DNA of 64,000 bases from Stigmatella erecta (GTDB lineage Bacteria; Myxococcota; Myxococcia; Myxococcales; Myxococcaceae), in contig NZ_FOIJ01000005.1 of the NCBI RefSeq assembly GCF_900111745.1, positions 1-64,000 of the forward strand, given 5' to 3'. Numbering within the stretch: the first letter of the stretch is position 1; every line of letters starts with the position of its first letter. The translations under genes were made by a program, and so were the position numbers. Positions 1 to 8,572 of this stretch are shown one piece after another. The notes below the pieces were generated by a model. The model ran no database searches, had not been told where the DNA came from, and worked only from the letters and a program-made list of their open reading frames with translations.

Positions 1-198
1 TCGCGCCACGCCTCGTGGGACCGGATGTCTCAGGCTGGCGCGCAGCTCATGACGTGGTTCGCGGTGGCCTGCGAGCTGCAGCGCGACTGGCGCCGGGACG
101 TGGAGGGCCTGGGCTCGCTGCTCTCCAACCACATCCCCGACTACCGCAACCTCATGACCAGCTACAACACGTTCAAGGCGCGCAAGGCCACCCCGTGA
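1..198 (+). CDS. isochorismatase-family (YcaC-like) hydrolase, C-terminal end only
   Basis: The open frame enters from the left edge and ends at the TGA at 196-198, leaving 65 residues. They contain the segment LMTWFAVACELQRDW followed by EGLGSLLSNHIPDYRNLM, which matches the C-terminal helix region of the YcaC subgroup of cysteine hydrolases. The catalytic Cys, Asp and Lys lie outside the window, so activity cannot be judged. Substrates of YcaC-type enzymes are mostly unknown; family membership is fairly sure, function is not. Confidence 0.75.
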   Translation, partial: SRHASWDRMSQAGAQLMTWFAVACELQRDWRRDVEGLGSLLSNHIPDYRNLMTSYNTFKARKATP

Positions 199-255
199 CG
201 TGACGGCGCTCCGCCGGGCGCCGGGAACAGGCGAAACATCTTTTCTGGATATTCA

Positions 256-299
256 GATAATGAGATTCGCCTTCTTTCCCGGATTTACCGAGGAGCCGC
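256..299 (+). promoter_or_regulatory. possible promoter -10 and RBS of the M23/GH25 lipoprotein gene
   Basis: The short gap between the two genes is clearly richer in A and T than its surroundings. It holds GATAAT at 256-261, a good -10 match. The -35 at the expected spacing (GAAACA, 233-238) is poor. A GAGGAG ribosome-binding site at about 290-295 precedes the ATG at 300. This rests on pattern only. Confidence 0.25.
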
Positions 300-2792
300 A
301 TGAACCGTCGCACCCCTTCGAAGCGTTTCTGGCGAGGGTTCACCTCGCTCTGCGTGACATGGATCCTGAGCCTGGGAGGCCTGACCGGCTGTGGGGAGCT
401 GGGCCCGGAGGGCCTCGAGGTCCAGGAGGCCTCGGCCACCGCGCAGGACATGACGGCCCTCGCCGCACCGTCGAATGTGCAGACGTTCTACGCGGAAGGC
501 CGGTGGACCTCCCGCTTTGGCGTCACGGGGCCCTACTATGGCCCTGCGGGCCACCGGGGGCATGACATCGCCGCCGCGGCCGGCACGGGGATTCCCGCGC
601 TGCGCTCCGGCACCGTGCGCCGCGTCCAGTACTCCTCCATCGTCGGGCACACCATCGCCATCGAGTCCGCGCCCGGGGACTTCTCCGGGTATGACCACGT
701 CATCCGCACCCGCGTCTCCGTGGGCGACTATGTCCAGCAGGGGGACATCATCGCCTATGTGGCGGGCGCTGGGGATGACCATGGCTCGGCGTGGTCCGGG
801 CCGCACCTGCACATGACCCGGGGCTCCACGGATCGCTGCGTGTTCGGCGAGAGCGTGAGCGATCCCGCGCCCCTCATCCGCAACGTGCTCGGCACGGGCT
901 CCGGCGGGGGCACGGGCCCCGGGGGCGGCTCCGGGGGCATCCAGGTCAGCGTCGAGGAGGGCAAGATTCTTCAGCGCGTGGCCCAGCGCGGCGGGTACAC
1001 GGGCCCGGTGGACGGCGCGCTCGGCGTCAACTCGTGGAAGGGCGTGCAGACCGTCATCAAGGCCGAGGGCTATTACACGGGCCCGGTCGATGGCGTCCCG
1101 GGGGAACTGACGTGGAAGGGCGTCCAGCGGCTCGCCCAGCGCGGCGGGTACACGGGCCCCGTGGATGGGTTCCCCGGACCGAACACCTACGCGGGGCTCA
1201 CCAATTGGCTCGCGCAGTCTCCAGGCACCCCGCCCCCGTCGGGCATTCAGGGCGTCTACGGCATCGATGTGGGCACCACCCAGCGGGATCTCGACTTCAA
1301 CGCCGTTCGCAGCGCCGGGTACCAGTTCGCCATCGTCAAGGCGGGCGGCTCCAACGTCTCGCCCATCTACGTCGCGCCGTACTACGCCCAGCAGGTAGCC
1401 CGGGCCCGCGCGGCGGGGCTGATTGTCGGCCACTACTGGATGGCGGGCTCGACCACCCCCGCCAATGACGCGCAGTACTTCGTGGATCATCTGTATGACT
1501 ACCGCGCCGGGGATCTCCTGGTGCTCGACAACGAGGCCATCGACGACGGCATCTTCTGGAATGACGCCATGACCGCCGCCTTCATGCAGGCGGTGAAGAA
1601 CCGGCTGGGCAAGGCCCCGTTCCTGTACACCTACTCGAGCCTGCTCACGGCCAACACCTGGACTCAGACGAAGGCCGTGGGCTCCAAGCTGTGGATCGCC
1701 CACTACACGGGCACGCCGGGCAACCCGAACATCGGCTCGGCCTTCCCCGCGTGGGACATTCACCAGTACACCTCCTCCGGCAACCAGAACGGCATCCCGC
1801 TCGACCTGAACGTCGCCAAGCTGTCCGCGTTCGCGGGCCTCGCCCAGCCTCCGCTCGGCGTGACGGCGCCCCCGGCCACCGCCATCCCCGGCGGGGGCTC
1901 GGGCGGCGGCGGTGGAAGCGCTCCGGCCATCACCGTGGAGCAGGGCCGCATCCTGCAGACGCTGGCGCGCCGGGGCGGCTACACCGGGCCCATCGATGGC
2001 GTGCCGGGCACCCAAACCTGGCTCGGCGTGCAGAAGGTCCTCCGCGAGCTGGGCTACTACGAGGGCCCCGCCGACGGCGTTCCGGGCCTCAACACCTACA
2101 AGGGCTTGCAGCTGCTCGCCCAGGACGGCGGCTACGCGGGGCCCATCGACGGCGTCCCCGGGCCGAACACGTACGCCGGCATCCAGGCGTATCTGGATGG
2201 CACCTCCGGCGGGGTGCCGCCCGTCAGCAACGCGCAGGGCGTGACGCTGCAACGGATTGCCAAGGCGGGCGGGTACACCGGCGCCTTGGATGGTGCCCCG
2301 GGCGCGAACACGTGGAAGGGGTTCCAGCAGGTCCTCACCGGCTATGGCTACTCGGGGCCGGTGGATGGCGCGATGGGCTCCAACTCGTGGATGGCGCTCC
2401 AGCGCTTCGCCGCCAAGGGCGGCTACACGGGCCCCATCGACGGCGCCATGGGCACCAACGGCTGGAAGGGCGTGCAGACCGTGCTGAAGGGCTTTGGCTA
2501 CACGGGCCCCGTGGATGGCGTGATGGGAACGAACTCGTACGCCGCGCTCCAGCGCGTGGCGCGCCTGGGCGGGTACATGGGCCCCATCGATGGCGCCATG
2601 GGGGTGAACTCGTGGAAGGGCTTGCAGACCTTCCTGAGCGGCGCCGGGTACACGGGCCCCGTGGATGGCGTGCCGGGAACGAACACCTACAAGGCGCTCC
2701 AGGCCCTGGCGGCCCGGGGCGGCTACGCGGGCCCGCTCGATGGCCTCCCCGGGAGCAACACGTACGCGGGGTTGGCGAACCTCCTGGACTGA
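300..2792 (+). CDS. multidomain cell-wall hydrolase lipoprotein: M23 peptidase, GH25-like lysozyme, 13 PG-binding repeats
   Basis: This 830-aa protein starts with a signal peptide ending in a lipobox (LTGC, Cys near residue 25). Residues about 55-190 form an M23 metallopeptidase domain with the zinc motifs GHRGHD and HLH. Three peptidoglycan-binding repeats of the form GGYTGPVDG..G.NTW.G.Q follow. Residues about 310-510 are a GH25-like muramidase (YGIDVG start, LVLDNEAID acidic motif, WDIHQY near its end). Another ten repeats run to the C-terminus in two blocks. Family knowledge predicts peptide cross-link and glycan cleavage of peptidoglycan in the periplasm or outside the cell, fitting lysis of prey or wall remodelling. 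The 13 repeats alternate between two near-identical forms, which suggests recent tandem duplication. A strong hairpin follows the stop codon. Domain calls are solid; which wall it digests is not known. Confidence 0.9.
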   Translation: MNRRTPSKRFWRGFTSLCVTWILSLGGLTGCGELGPEGLEVQEASATAQDMTALAAPSNVQTFYAEGRWTSRFGVTGPYYGPAGHRGHDIAAAAGTGIPALRSGTVRRVQYSSIVGHTIAIESAPGDFSGYDHVIRTRVSVGDYVQQGDIIAYVAGAGDDHGSAWSGPHLHMTRGSTDRCVFGESVSDPAPLIRNVLGTGSGGGTGPGGGSGGIQVSVEEGKILQRVAQRGGYTGPVDGALGVNSWKGVQTVIKAEGYYTGPVDGVPGELTWKGVQRLAQRGGYTGPVDGFPGPNTYAGLTNWLAQSPGTPPPSGIQGVYGIDVGTTQRDLDFNAVRSAGYQFAIVKAGGSNVSPIYVAPYYAQQVARARAAGLIVGHYWMAGSTTPANDAQYFVDHLYDYRAGDLLVLDNEAIDDGIFWNDAMTAAFMQAVKNRLGKAPFLYTYSSLLTANTWTQTKAVGSKLWIAHYTGTPGNPNIGSAFPAWDIHQYTSSGNQNGIPLDLNVAKLSAFAGLAQPPLGVTAPPATAIPGGGSGGGGGSAPAITVEQGRILQTLARRGGYTGPIDGVPGTQTWLGVQKVLRELGYYEGPADGVPGLNTYKGLQLLAQDGGYAGPIDGVPGPNTYAGIQAYLDGTSGGVPPVSNAQGVTLQRIAKAGGYTGALDGAPGANTWKGFQQVLTGYGYSGPVDGAMGSNSWMALQRFAAKGGYTGPIDGAMGTNGWKGVQTVLKGFGYTGPVDGVMGTNSYAALQRVARLGGYMGPIDGAMGVNSWKGLQTFLSGAGYTGPVDGVPGTNTYKALQALAARGGYAGPLDGLPGSNTYAGLANLLD

Positions 2793-2800
2793 GTCCGCCT

Positions 2801-2836
2801 CACGCCGCGGCCGGAGGCCATCCGGTCCGCGGCGTG
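2801..2836. terminator. GC-rich hairpin between convergent genes
   Basis: CACGCCGCGG at 2801-2810 pairs perfectly with CCGCGGCGTG at 2827-2836, and the inner CCGGA pairs with TCCGG around a five-base loop, leaving one unpaired T. It sits just after the stop of the M23/GH25 gene and just before the converging stop of the S1 protease gene, so it probably serves both. There is no T tract, as is common in very GC-rich genomes. Confidence 0.55.
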
Positions 2837-2843
2837 GCGCAGG

Positions 2844-3971
2844 TTACGGGGTGCTGCCCGTCTTGAGCGTGAGGCCGTAGGCGGCCAGGACGGCGTTGAC
2901 CGGCTGGAAGTAGGTGGTGCCCCCGCTCGTGCAGTTGCCCGAGCCTCCCGATGTCATGCCCTGGGCCTGGCTGCCAGAGAGCCAGGGCCCGCCGGAGTCA
3001 CCCGGCTCGCTGCACACGTTCGTCCGGGTGAGGCCGGTGACCGCCCCCTCGGCGTAGTTCACCGTCACGTTGCGCGCCTGGATCGTTCCACACATCCAAC
3101 CCGTGGTGTTTCCATGTCGGCAGACCGAGGCGCCCACCGCCGCGGCCGTGGAGCCGGCGACCACCGTGTTGCCGCCACTGCCGTTGCGCACCCACGGCTG
3201 CGGCGTCCAGGAAGCGTTGGTTTTCACCCAGGCGTAGTCGCGGCTGGGAAAGACCGAGGCCTGGACGACGCCCATGACGACGCCGTTGTAGCCGGTGACG
3301 GTGGCCCCCGCGGGGGCGCAGTGGCCCGCGGTGACGAAGCCTCCCTGGACGGAGAAGCCCACCGTGCACCGGGCGCTGCCGGCGAAGAACGGATCCCCTC
3401 CGCGCACGTCGTACACGGGGCGGGGCGCCTCGGAGGAGGGGACGATCCGGAGGGCCCCGTCCGCGGCCCCCTGGCTCCGGGCGAGGAAGGCCTGGGCGCG
3501 CGGCAGGTGGGCGTCCTGGGCCAGCACCACCACGCTGTTGGTGGGCACGTCCACGTACCAGGCATGGATGGACGGGGGCGCTTCCCGCGCGTGGGTGTTC
3601 AGCGCCTCCATCACCCGCTCCAGCTGTGCCTGGCTCCGGGCCACGCGCCGGGGCTCGGCGCCCGCGCGGCGGACGAGGGCTTCCCCGGCCTCGGAGGTGA
3701 CGCCGACGAGGAGCTGGGTGCCTTGCGCATCGAGCCAGGCTCCCGCGAAGTCCTCGCCCAGCGCGTCCCGCAGCGCTGGCTCGAGCGCCTGGGCCCGCGC
3801 CTCCAGTGCCAGGCGGCGCAGGGTGGACGCCTCGGTCAAGCCTTGCCCCGCCGTCACGCCCTGCGCGGGCTCGGGCGGCAGCGGCTCGGCGGTGGCGGCC
3901 AGGCCCTGGAGGGCGGTCCAACCGGTCAGCACGGAGGTGGCGAGAGACGGCAGGAGAGTCTTGCGTGTCAT
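2844..3971 (-). CDS. secreted alpha-lytic/streptogrisin-type S1 serine protease with pro-region
   Basis: The 375-aa precursor has an N-terminal signal peptide (to about residue 28), a pro-region (about 30-185) of the kind that acts as folding chaperone in alpha-lytic proteases, and a chymotrypsin-fold domain. The catalytic triad is visible as His217 (TAGHC), Asp245 (SRDYAW) and Ser326 (GDSGGP). Cysteines are placed as the three disulfides of this family. It should be an extracellular endopeptidase, activated by autocleavage near residue 186. Alpha-lytic protease from Lysobacter is used to digest other bacteria, and its position converging on a wall-hydrolase lipoprotein fits a predatory or nutritional role, though that is inference. 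The length is normal for the family. Confidence 0.93.
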   Translation of the reverse strand: MTRKTLLPSLATSVLTGWTALQGLAATAEPLPPEPAQGVTAGQGLTEASTLRRLALEARAQALEPALRDALGEDFAGAWLDAQGTQLLVGVTSEAGEALVRRAGAEPRRVARSQAQLERVMEALNTHAREAPPSIHAWYVDVPTNSVVVLAQDAHLPRAQAFLARSQGAADGALRIVPSSEAPRPVYDVRGGDPFFAGSARCTVGFSVQGGFVTAGHCAPAGATVTGYNGVVMGVVQASVFPSRDYAWVKTNASWTPQPWVRNGSGGNTVVAGSTAAAVGASVCRHGNTTGWMCGTIQARNVTVNYAEGAVTGLTRTNVCSEPGDSGGPWLSGSQAQGMTSGGSGNCTSGGTTYFQPVNAVLAAYGLTLKTGSTP

Positions 3972-4062
3972 GGGCTGTGCTCCAGGGGGAAGAGAGACTG
4001 TGGGGGAGACAAGGATCGCACATCTGTCCAGGAATCCGGGACATGAACATCCGTTTCCCGGC

Positions 4063-5007
4063 TCACCGCAGCGGGGCGGTGGCCCGCATGAGGGCCTCGC
4101 GCAGCCAGCGGTGCGCCGGGTCGTCCTCGTAGCGCTCGTGCCAGAGTTGCACGGTGTTGAAGGTGGGCAGGGGCAGGGGCGGCTCGAGCACCTGGAGACG
4201 CCAGGCCTGGGCGAAGCCCTCCACCATGCGGCGGGGGGCCGTCAGCACCAGGTCCGAGCGGGTGATGACCAGCGGCGCCGTGAGGAAGAAGGGCAGCCGC
4301 AGGGCGATGCGCCGCGAGAGCCCCTGCTTCGCCAGGACCTGGTCCACGATGCCCTCGCCCTCGCCCCGGGGGCTGATGAGCACGTGCGGCAGGCGCAGGT
4401 ATTGCGCCAGCTCCAGCCGGCGGTTCACCTCCGGGTGGTCCTTGCGGACGACGCAGGAGAACCCCTCCTCGAACAGCTTCTGCTGGCGCAGCGCGGGCGC
4501 GGGCGTGGGGAAGGCCTGGATGACGAGGTCCACCGCGCCGCTCTCCAGCAGCTCGGGCGTCCGGCGCTCGTCGACGGGGCGCACGTCCAGGTCCACCTTC
4601 GGCGCCTCCGTGCGCAGCAGCGCCAGCAGCGGCGGCAGGATGATGGAGGCGAAGTAGTCGCTGGTGGCCAGGGTGAAGCGGTGCACGGCGGTGGAGGGCT
4701 CGAAGAGGGGCTCGTCGTGCAGGGCCCGCTGCAGCTCCAGCAACCCCCGGCGGATGGGCACGGCGAGCTGCTGCGCGCGCGGGGTGAGCACCATGCCGCC
4801 CCGGCCCCGGATGAGCAGCGCATCGCCGAACACCTCCCGGAGCTGCCGCAGCGCATGGCTCAGCGCCGACTGGGTGAGCCCCAGCCGGGCCGCCGCCTTC
4901 GTCACGCTCGCCTCGGTCAGCAGCGCATCCAGGGCCACCAGGAGGTTCAGGTTGACGCGGGACAGGTCCACGGGGGCAGAGGAGGCGGGAACATGAATGC
5001 GGCTCAT
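4063..5007 (-). CDS. LysR-family transcriptional regulator
   Basis: This 314-aa protein has a winged helix-turn-helix at residues about 18-77 ([22 protein letters not shown] is the recognition region, quoted in part) and a LysR substrate-binding domain over the rest. It is transcribed away from the NmrA-like reductase gene 88 bp away, the usual arrangement in which a LysR protein controls its divergent neighbour. The start was placed at the ATG at 5007; another in-frame ATG at 5037 is possible, and neither has a convincing ribosome-binding site. The open frame continues further upstream, but that would overlap the reductase gene. The inducer is unknown. Confidence 0.88.
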   Translation of the reverse strand: MSRIHVPASSAPVDLSRVNLNLLVALDALLTEASVTKAAARLGLTQSALSHALRQLREVFGDALLIRGRGGMVLTPRAQQLAVPIRRGLLELQRALHDEPLFEPSTAVHRFTLATSDYFASIILPPLLALLRTEAPKVDLDVRPVDERRTPELLESGAVDLVIQAFPTPAPALRQQKLFEEGFSCVVRKDHPEVNRRLELAQYLRLPHVLISPRGEGEGIVDQVLAKQGLSRRIALRLPFFLTAPLVITRSDLVLTAPRRMVEGFAQAWRLQVLEPPLPLPTFNTVQLWHERYEDDPAHRWLREALMRATAPLR

Positions 5008-5012
5008 GGGCT

Positions 5013-5027
5013 TATGAATAGCATGCA
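5013..5027. promoter_or_regulatory. candidate LysR-type operator
   Basis: The short intergenic region holds an imperfect dyad, ATGAATAGCAT at 5014-5024, overlapping a T-N11-A pattern (T5015 to A5027) of the sort bound by LysR proteins. It is the only such pattern I noticed between the divergent genes. The motif is weak and would occur by chance fairly often. Confidence 0.22.
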
Positions 5028-5095
5028 GTGGCTTCATCTCCGGCGGGAGCGCATCTTGAGTCCCGTTGCTGCCTCGCAACCCCACGGAGAACGCC

Positions 5096-5986
5096 ATGAG
5101 CATCGTCATCAACACCCCCAATGGTTCCATCGGCCGCGGCCTCGCGGAGAAGCTGCTGGCGGCCGGCAAGGCCCTCACCGTCATCAGCCGCAGCCCGGAC
5201 AAGGTGGCGGAGCTGGCGAAGCGGGGTGCGCGCGTCATCGAGGGCTCCATCGACGAGCCGGCGGTGCTGGAGCGCGCCCTGGCCGGCGCCGAGGCGCTGT
5301 TCTGGCTCACGCCCCCCGCCACGCGGCCGGACTACCACGCCTGGGCGGTTCAGGCCGCGCGGGCCGCGGCCCAGGCCGTGAAGGCCCACGGCGTGAAGCG
5401 CGTCGTCGTCCTGTCCAGCGTGGGCGCCCAGACGGGCCGCGGCACTGGCCCCGTGGGGGTGATGAAGGAAGTGGAGGCGGCGTTCCTGGCGGCCAGCCCC
5501 CACGTCACCGTGCTGCGCCCGGGCTTCTTCATGGAGAACCTGCTGCGCAGCGTGGACTCCATTGCCCAGGCGGGCGCCATCTTCCAGCCGTTCCCCGCAG
5601 ACCGGCGCGTGCCCATGGTGGCCACCAGCGACATCGCCGAGAAGGCGGCCGAGGTGTTCCTGGACCCGGCGTGGACGGGCCACCGCTACCTGGGTGTGCA
5701 CGGCCCCAAGGATTTGTCGCACCGCGAGGTGGCGGAGATCCTCTCGCGGGAGCTGGGCAAGCCGGTGAGCTACACCGAAGTCACCTTGGAGCAGGCCCGG
5801 CAAGCGATGCTCGGGGCGGGCATGCCGGCCTTCCTCGTGGAGCTGCTCCTGGAGATGTACGCGGCCATCCCCGAGGGGCGGATGGACGCGGCCGAGCCCC
5901 GCACGGCGGAGACCACCACCCCGACGACGCTGGCGCACTTCGCCCAGAGCGTGATTCGCCCCCAGCTCGCGGCCTCCGCCCGCTAG
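5096..5986 (+). CDS. NmrA-like atypical SDR, NAD(P)H-binding oxidoreductase
   Basis: The 296-aa product has an N-terminal dinucleotide-binding fold with the atypical glycine motif [11 protein letters not shown], then the conserved [10 protein letters not shown] segment and [11 protein letters not shown] typical of NmrA/azoreductase-like (YtfG-like) SDR proteins. Members of this group reduce quinones or act as redox-sensing proteins that bind NAD(P) without catalysis; which applies here cannot be told. The classic Tyr-x3-Lys pair is not evident. The ATG at 5096 was chosen over an upstream in-frame one because ACGGAGA at 5084-5090 is a good ribosome-binding site. The divergent LysR gene probably regulates it. 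Confidence 0.82.
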   Translation: MSIVINTPNGSIGRGLAEKLLAAGKALTVISRSPDKVAELAKRGARVIEGSIDEPAVLERALAGAEALFWLTPPATRPDYHAWAVQAARAAAQAVKAHGVKRVVVLSSVGAQTGRGTGPVGVMKEVEAAFLAASPHVTVLRPGFFMENLLRSVDSIAQAGAIFQPFPADRRVPMVATSDIAEKAAEVFLDPAWTGHRYLGVHGPKDLSHREVAEILSRELGKPVSYTEVTLEQARQAMLGAGMPAFLVELLLEMYAAIPEGRMDAAEPRTAETTTPTTLAHFAQSVIRPQLAASAR

Positions 5987-6063
5987 CCTGGGGCCCGTCC
6001 CGGCACGCGGCCGCCCGGAAGGGGTGGGCGGCGCGGGGAAAGCAGGGTAGATGCACAGGGGTC

Positions 6064-7059
6064 ATGCTGTCCTATCCCATGCCGCTGTGTGTGGCGCCGA
6101 TGATGGACTGGACGGACCGGCACTGCCGGTTCTTCCACCGCCAGCTCAGCCGGCGCACCCTGCTCTACACGGAGATGCTCACCACGGGCGCCGTTATCCA
6201 CGGGGACCGGGACCGGCTCCTGGGGTTCGAGCCCGCCGAGCACCCCGTGGCCCTCCAGCTCGGGGGCTCCGAGCCCGCCGCCCTGGCCGAGGCCGCGCGC
6301 ATCGGCGAGGCGTGGGGCTATGACGAAATCAACCTCAACGTCGGCTGCCCGAGCGACCGGGTGCAGTCGGGCCGCTTCGGCGCGTGCCTCATGGCCGAGC
6401 CCGAGCTGGTGGCGCGGCTGGTGGGCGCCATGCGCGAGGCAGTGCGCATCCCCGTGACGGTCAAGTCGCGCATCGCCATCGATGACATGGAGGAGTGGCC
6501 CACGCTGGAGCGCTTCGTGCGGCTCGTCTCCGCGCAGGGCTGCTCGCGCTTCATCGTGCACGCGCGCAAGGCGTGGCTCCAGGGCCTGAGCCCCAAGGAG
6601 AACCGGGACATTCCGCCGCTGCGCTACGAGCTGGTGTACCGGCTCAAGCAGGAGTTCCCCGCGCTCGACATCAGCATCAACGGCGGCATCAAGACGATGG
6701 AGGCCGCCGCCGAGCACCTGCGGCACGTGGATGGCGTGATGATGGGCCGGGCCGCGTACGAGAACCCGTACCTCCTGGCCGAGGCCGACCAGCGCCTCTT
6801 CGGCGGCACGGAGGCGCCGAAGGACCGGCACGAGGTGGTGGAGGGGATGCTGCCCTACATGGAGGCCCGCCGGAGCCAGGGCGCGCCGCTCAACGCCATC
6901 ACCCGGCACATGCTCGGGCTCTTCCAGGGGCTGCCGGGGGCCCGGGCCTGGCGCCGGCACCTGAGCGAGAACATCCACAAGCCGGGCGCCGGGCCGGAGG
7001 TGGTTCAGGCCGCGCTCGCCCTGGTGCCCCGCGTCTCCCCCGCCGGGGTAGCGGCCTGA
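6064..7059 (+). CDS. dusA: tRNA-dihydrouridine synthase A
   Basis: The 331-aa protein begins with the DusA hallmark [14 protein letters not shown] and continues as an FMN-binding TIM barrel. [12 protein letters not shown] and the following GRFGACLM hold the conserved catalytic cysteine (Cys108). NGGIKT and [11 protein letters not shown] near residues 220-240 are typical phosphate/FMN-binding and tRNA-contact segments. The enzyme reduces uridine to dihydrouridine in the D-loop of tRNA (positions 20/20a in E. coli). Length and order match the family well. An alternative ATG at 6079 would remove only five residues. The gene stands alone, converging on ygfZ across a hairpin. Confidence 0.95.
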   Translation: MLSYPMPLCVAPMMDWTDRHCRFFHRQLSRRTLLYTEMLTTGAVIHGDRDRLLGFEPAEHPVALQLGGSEPAALAEAARIGEAWGYDEINLNVGCPSDRVQSGRFGACLMAEPELVARLVGAMREAVRIPVTVKSRIAIDDMEEWPTLERFVRLVSAQGCSRFIVHARKAWLQGLSPKENRDIPPLRYELVYRLKQEFPALDISINGGIKTMEAAAEHLRHVDGVMMGRAAYENPYLLAEADQRLFGGTEAPKDRHEVVEGMLPYMEARRSQGAPLNAITRHMLGLFQGLPGARAWRRHLSENIHKPGAGPEVVQAALALVPRVSPAGVAA

Positions 7060-7073
7060 GGCTCAACCCCTTG

Positions 7074-7095
7074 CCCCGCATATAATGATGCGGGG
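7074..7095. terminator. hairpin between convergent dusA and ygfZ
   Basis: CCCCGCAT at 7074-7081 pairs with ATGCGGGG at 7088-7095 around a six-base loop. It lies 14 bases after the dusA stop and 45 bases beyond the converging ygfZ stop, so it can serve as a bidirectional terminator. No T tract is present. Confidence 0.5.
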
Positions 7096-7139
7096 GGCCC
7101 CGGGATGAAGGTTTTTGTGGGGAAAGGCGGGTGCTTTCC

Positions 7140-8207
7140 CTACGGGCGGAAGGGCAGGGGGGCCACCTTCACGGTGGGGCCCTCGGCGAGCGTCAGCTCC
7201 GTGCCCGGGTCCAGGTGGTCCCGGTGAACGTAGCCCAGCGCGACGCGCTGGCCCTGGGCCGGAGAGCGCACCACGCTGGTGAGCCAGCCCACCTTCTTCT
7301 CGCCCTTGCGCAGCTCGGTGCCGGGCACGGCCTCGGCCTCGCCGAGCAGCAGGCCGGTGAGCTTGCGGTTCATGTGGCCGCGGAAGGTGGCGCGGGCAAT
7401 CACCTCCTGCCCGATGTAGCAGCCCTTGTTGTACGAGATGGCGCTCGTGAGGTTCGCCTCCAGGGGAATGGTGGTGTCCACCATGTCCTGCCCGTAGCGC
7501 GGCACCCCCGCCTCCACCCGCAGCAGCTCCAGCGCCCCGAAGCCCAGGGGCTTCAGCCCGTGCGGCCCGCCCGCGGCCACGAGCGCGCCCCAGACGCGCT
7601 CCAGCGCCTCGCGGGGCACCCACAGGTCCACCCCGTGCGGCTCGAAGGGCGGGGGGCTGAGCACCCCCACCGGCGCCCCGGCCAGCGTCACCGTCCGGCT
7701 CTGCGCGGCCCCGAGCGGCGCGAAGGGGGCCCCCAGGGCCGCGGCCAGCACCTCGGGCGTCCGGGGGCCGAGCAGCCGCAGGAGCGCCAGCTCCCCGGTG
7801 GCCTCGTGCAGCTCGGCGTCCTCGGAGATGAGGTATTTGTCCAGGAACTCCCGGACCTTGGCGCCCGTGCCGGGCTCCAGGTCCATCAGCAGGTCGGCCT
7901 CCCGCTTGAGCAGGCGGGCATCGGCCACCATGGCGCCTTTGGCGGTGATGAGGGCCGCATAGGCGACGGCGCCCACGGCCAGCCCCTTCACCTCCTGGGT
8001 CACCATGCCGTGCAGGAAGCTCGCGCGGTCTTCCCCCGTTATCCGGAGCGTCTCGCGGTAGGAGGCGTCGTGGAGGGCCACGGCCTCGCGTGCCGCTCGA
8101 TACTCGGCCTCCGAGTCTCCATAATCGGCCACCGCTTCCCGGCCGCCAAGATTCGAGAAGTGGGCGCCTGCTTGCTCGTGAAGAAAATGCAGAGACAGCG
8201 GTTCCAT
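7140..8207 (-). CDS. ygfZ: folate-dependent Fe-S maturation protein YgfZ/GcvT family
   Basis: This 355-aa protein has the aminomethyltransferase (GcvT-like) fold and the YgfZ signature KGCYIGQEVIAR (about residues 255-266), whose cysteine is required in E. coli YgfZ. YgfZ uses tetrahydrofolate to support assembly or repair of certain iron-sulfur clusters, including that of MiaB. The start is the ATG at 8207, giving an N-terminus MEPLSLHFLHEQ; the frame stays open far upstream but would run through the divergent cupin gene. It is not the glycine-cleavage T protein, since no gcvH or gcvP is nearby and the signature is that of YgfZ. Confidence 0.9.
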   Translation of the reverse strand: MEPLSLHFLHEQAGAHFSNLGGREAVADYGDSEAEYRAAREAVALHDASYRETLRITGEDRASFLHGMVTQEVKGLAVGAVAYAALITAKGAMVADARLLKREADLLMDLEPGTGAKVREFLDKYLISEDAELHEATGELALLRLLGPRTPEVLAAALGAPFAPLGAAQSRTVTLAGAPVGVLSPPPFEPHGVDLWVPREALERVWGALVAAGGPHGLKPLGFGALELLRVEAGVPRYGQDMVDTTIPLEANLTSAISYNKGCYIGQEVIARATFRGHMNRKLTGLLLGEAEAVPGTELRKGEKKVGWLTSVVRSPAQGQRVALGYVHRDHLDPGTELTLAEGPTVKVAPLPFRP

Positions 8208-8245
8208 GTCCGTCGCTATATAGACGCCCAGGAGCGAATGCCACG

Positions 8246-8572
8246 ATGGATGTGAAGCACCTGTCCGCCTTCCAAGCCTTCTCCGCGGAGAAGCTCCAGA
8301 AACACAATGTCTTCCAGTCCGGGCGCTTCTTCCTGGACGTGTACTGCGTCGCGCCCGGCCAGGCCCAGAAGCCCCACCAGCACGCCCTGTCCGACAAGGT
8401 GTACCTCGTCCTCGAAGGCCGCTGCCGCTTCCGGCTCGGCGCCGAGGAGGAGACCCATGGCGCGGGTGCCACCGTGTTCGCCCCCGCGGGCGTGGAGCAC
8501 GGCGTGGCCAACGACGGGCCGGACAACGCCCGTCTCCTCGTTCTGATGACCCCCCCTCCGGAGCATGCATGA
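8246..8572 (+). CDS. small single-domain cupin protein
   Basis: The 108-aa product is one cupin barrel. Motif 1 is H-x-H-like (KPHQHALSDKVYLVLEG) and motif 2 includes FAPAGVEHGVAN, giving potential metal-binding histidines and a glutamate. The ATG at 8246 is preceded by GGAG at 8231. Its last codons overlap the start of the VKOR-DsbA gene (ATGA), so the two are translationally coupled, and the SUI1-like gene follows with a one-base overlap. Cupins of this size range from metal-dependent enzymes to sugar- or ligand-binding proteins, so no substrate can be given. The operon suggests a link with disulfide formation or stress, which is inference. Confidence 0.85.
   Translation: MDVKHLSAFQAFSAEKLQKHNVFQSGRFFLDVYCVAPGQAQKPHQHALSDKVYLVLEGRCRFRLGAEEETHGAGATVFAPAGVEHGVANDGPDNARLLVLMTPPPEHA

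Noticed and set aside
285-2252. 655-codon open frame on the minus strand inside the M23/GH25 gene
   Set aside because: It is the mirror of a GC-rich repetitive gene; its composition (many Arg, Gly, His, Ala) is not protein-like and no ribosome-binding site or domain was seen.
960-2790. Repeated DNA that might be taken for a CRISPR or tandem-repeat element
   Set aside because: The repeats are in frame and encode the peptidoglycan-binding repeats; there are no unique spacers of constant length.
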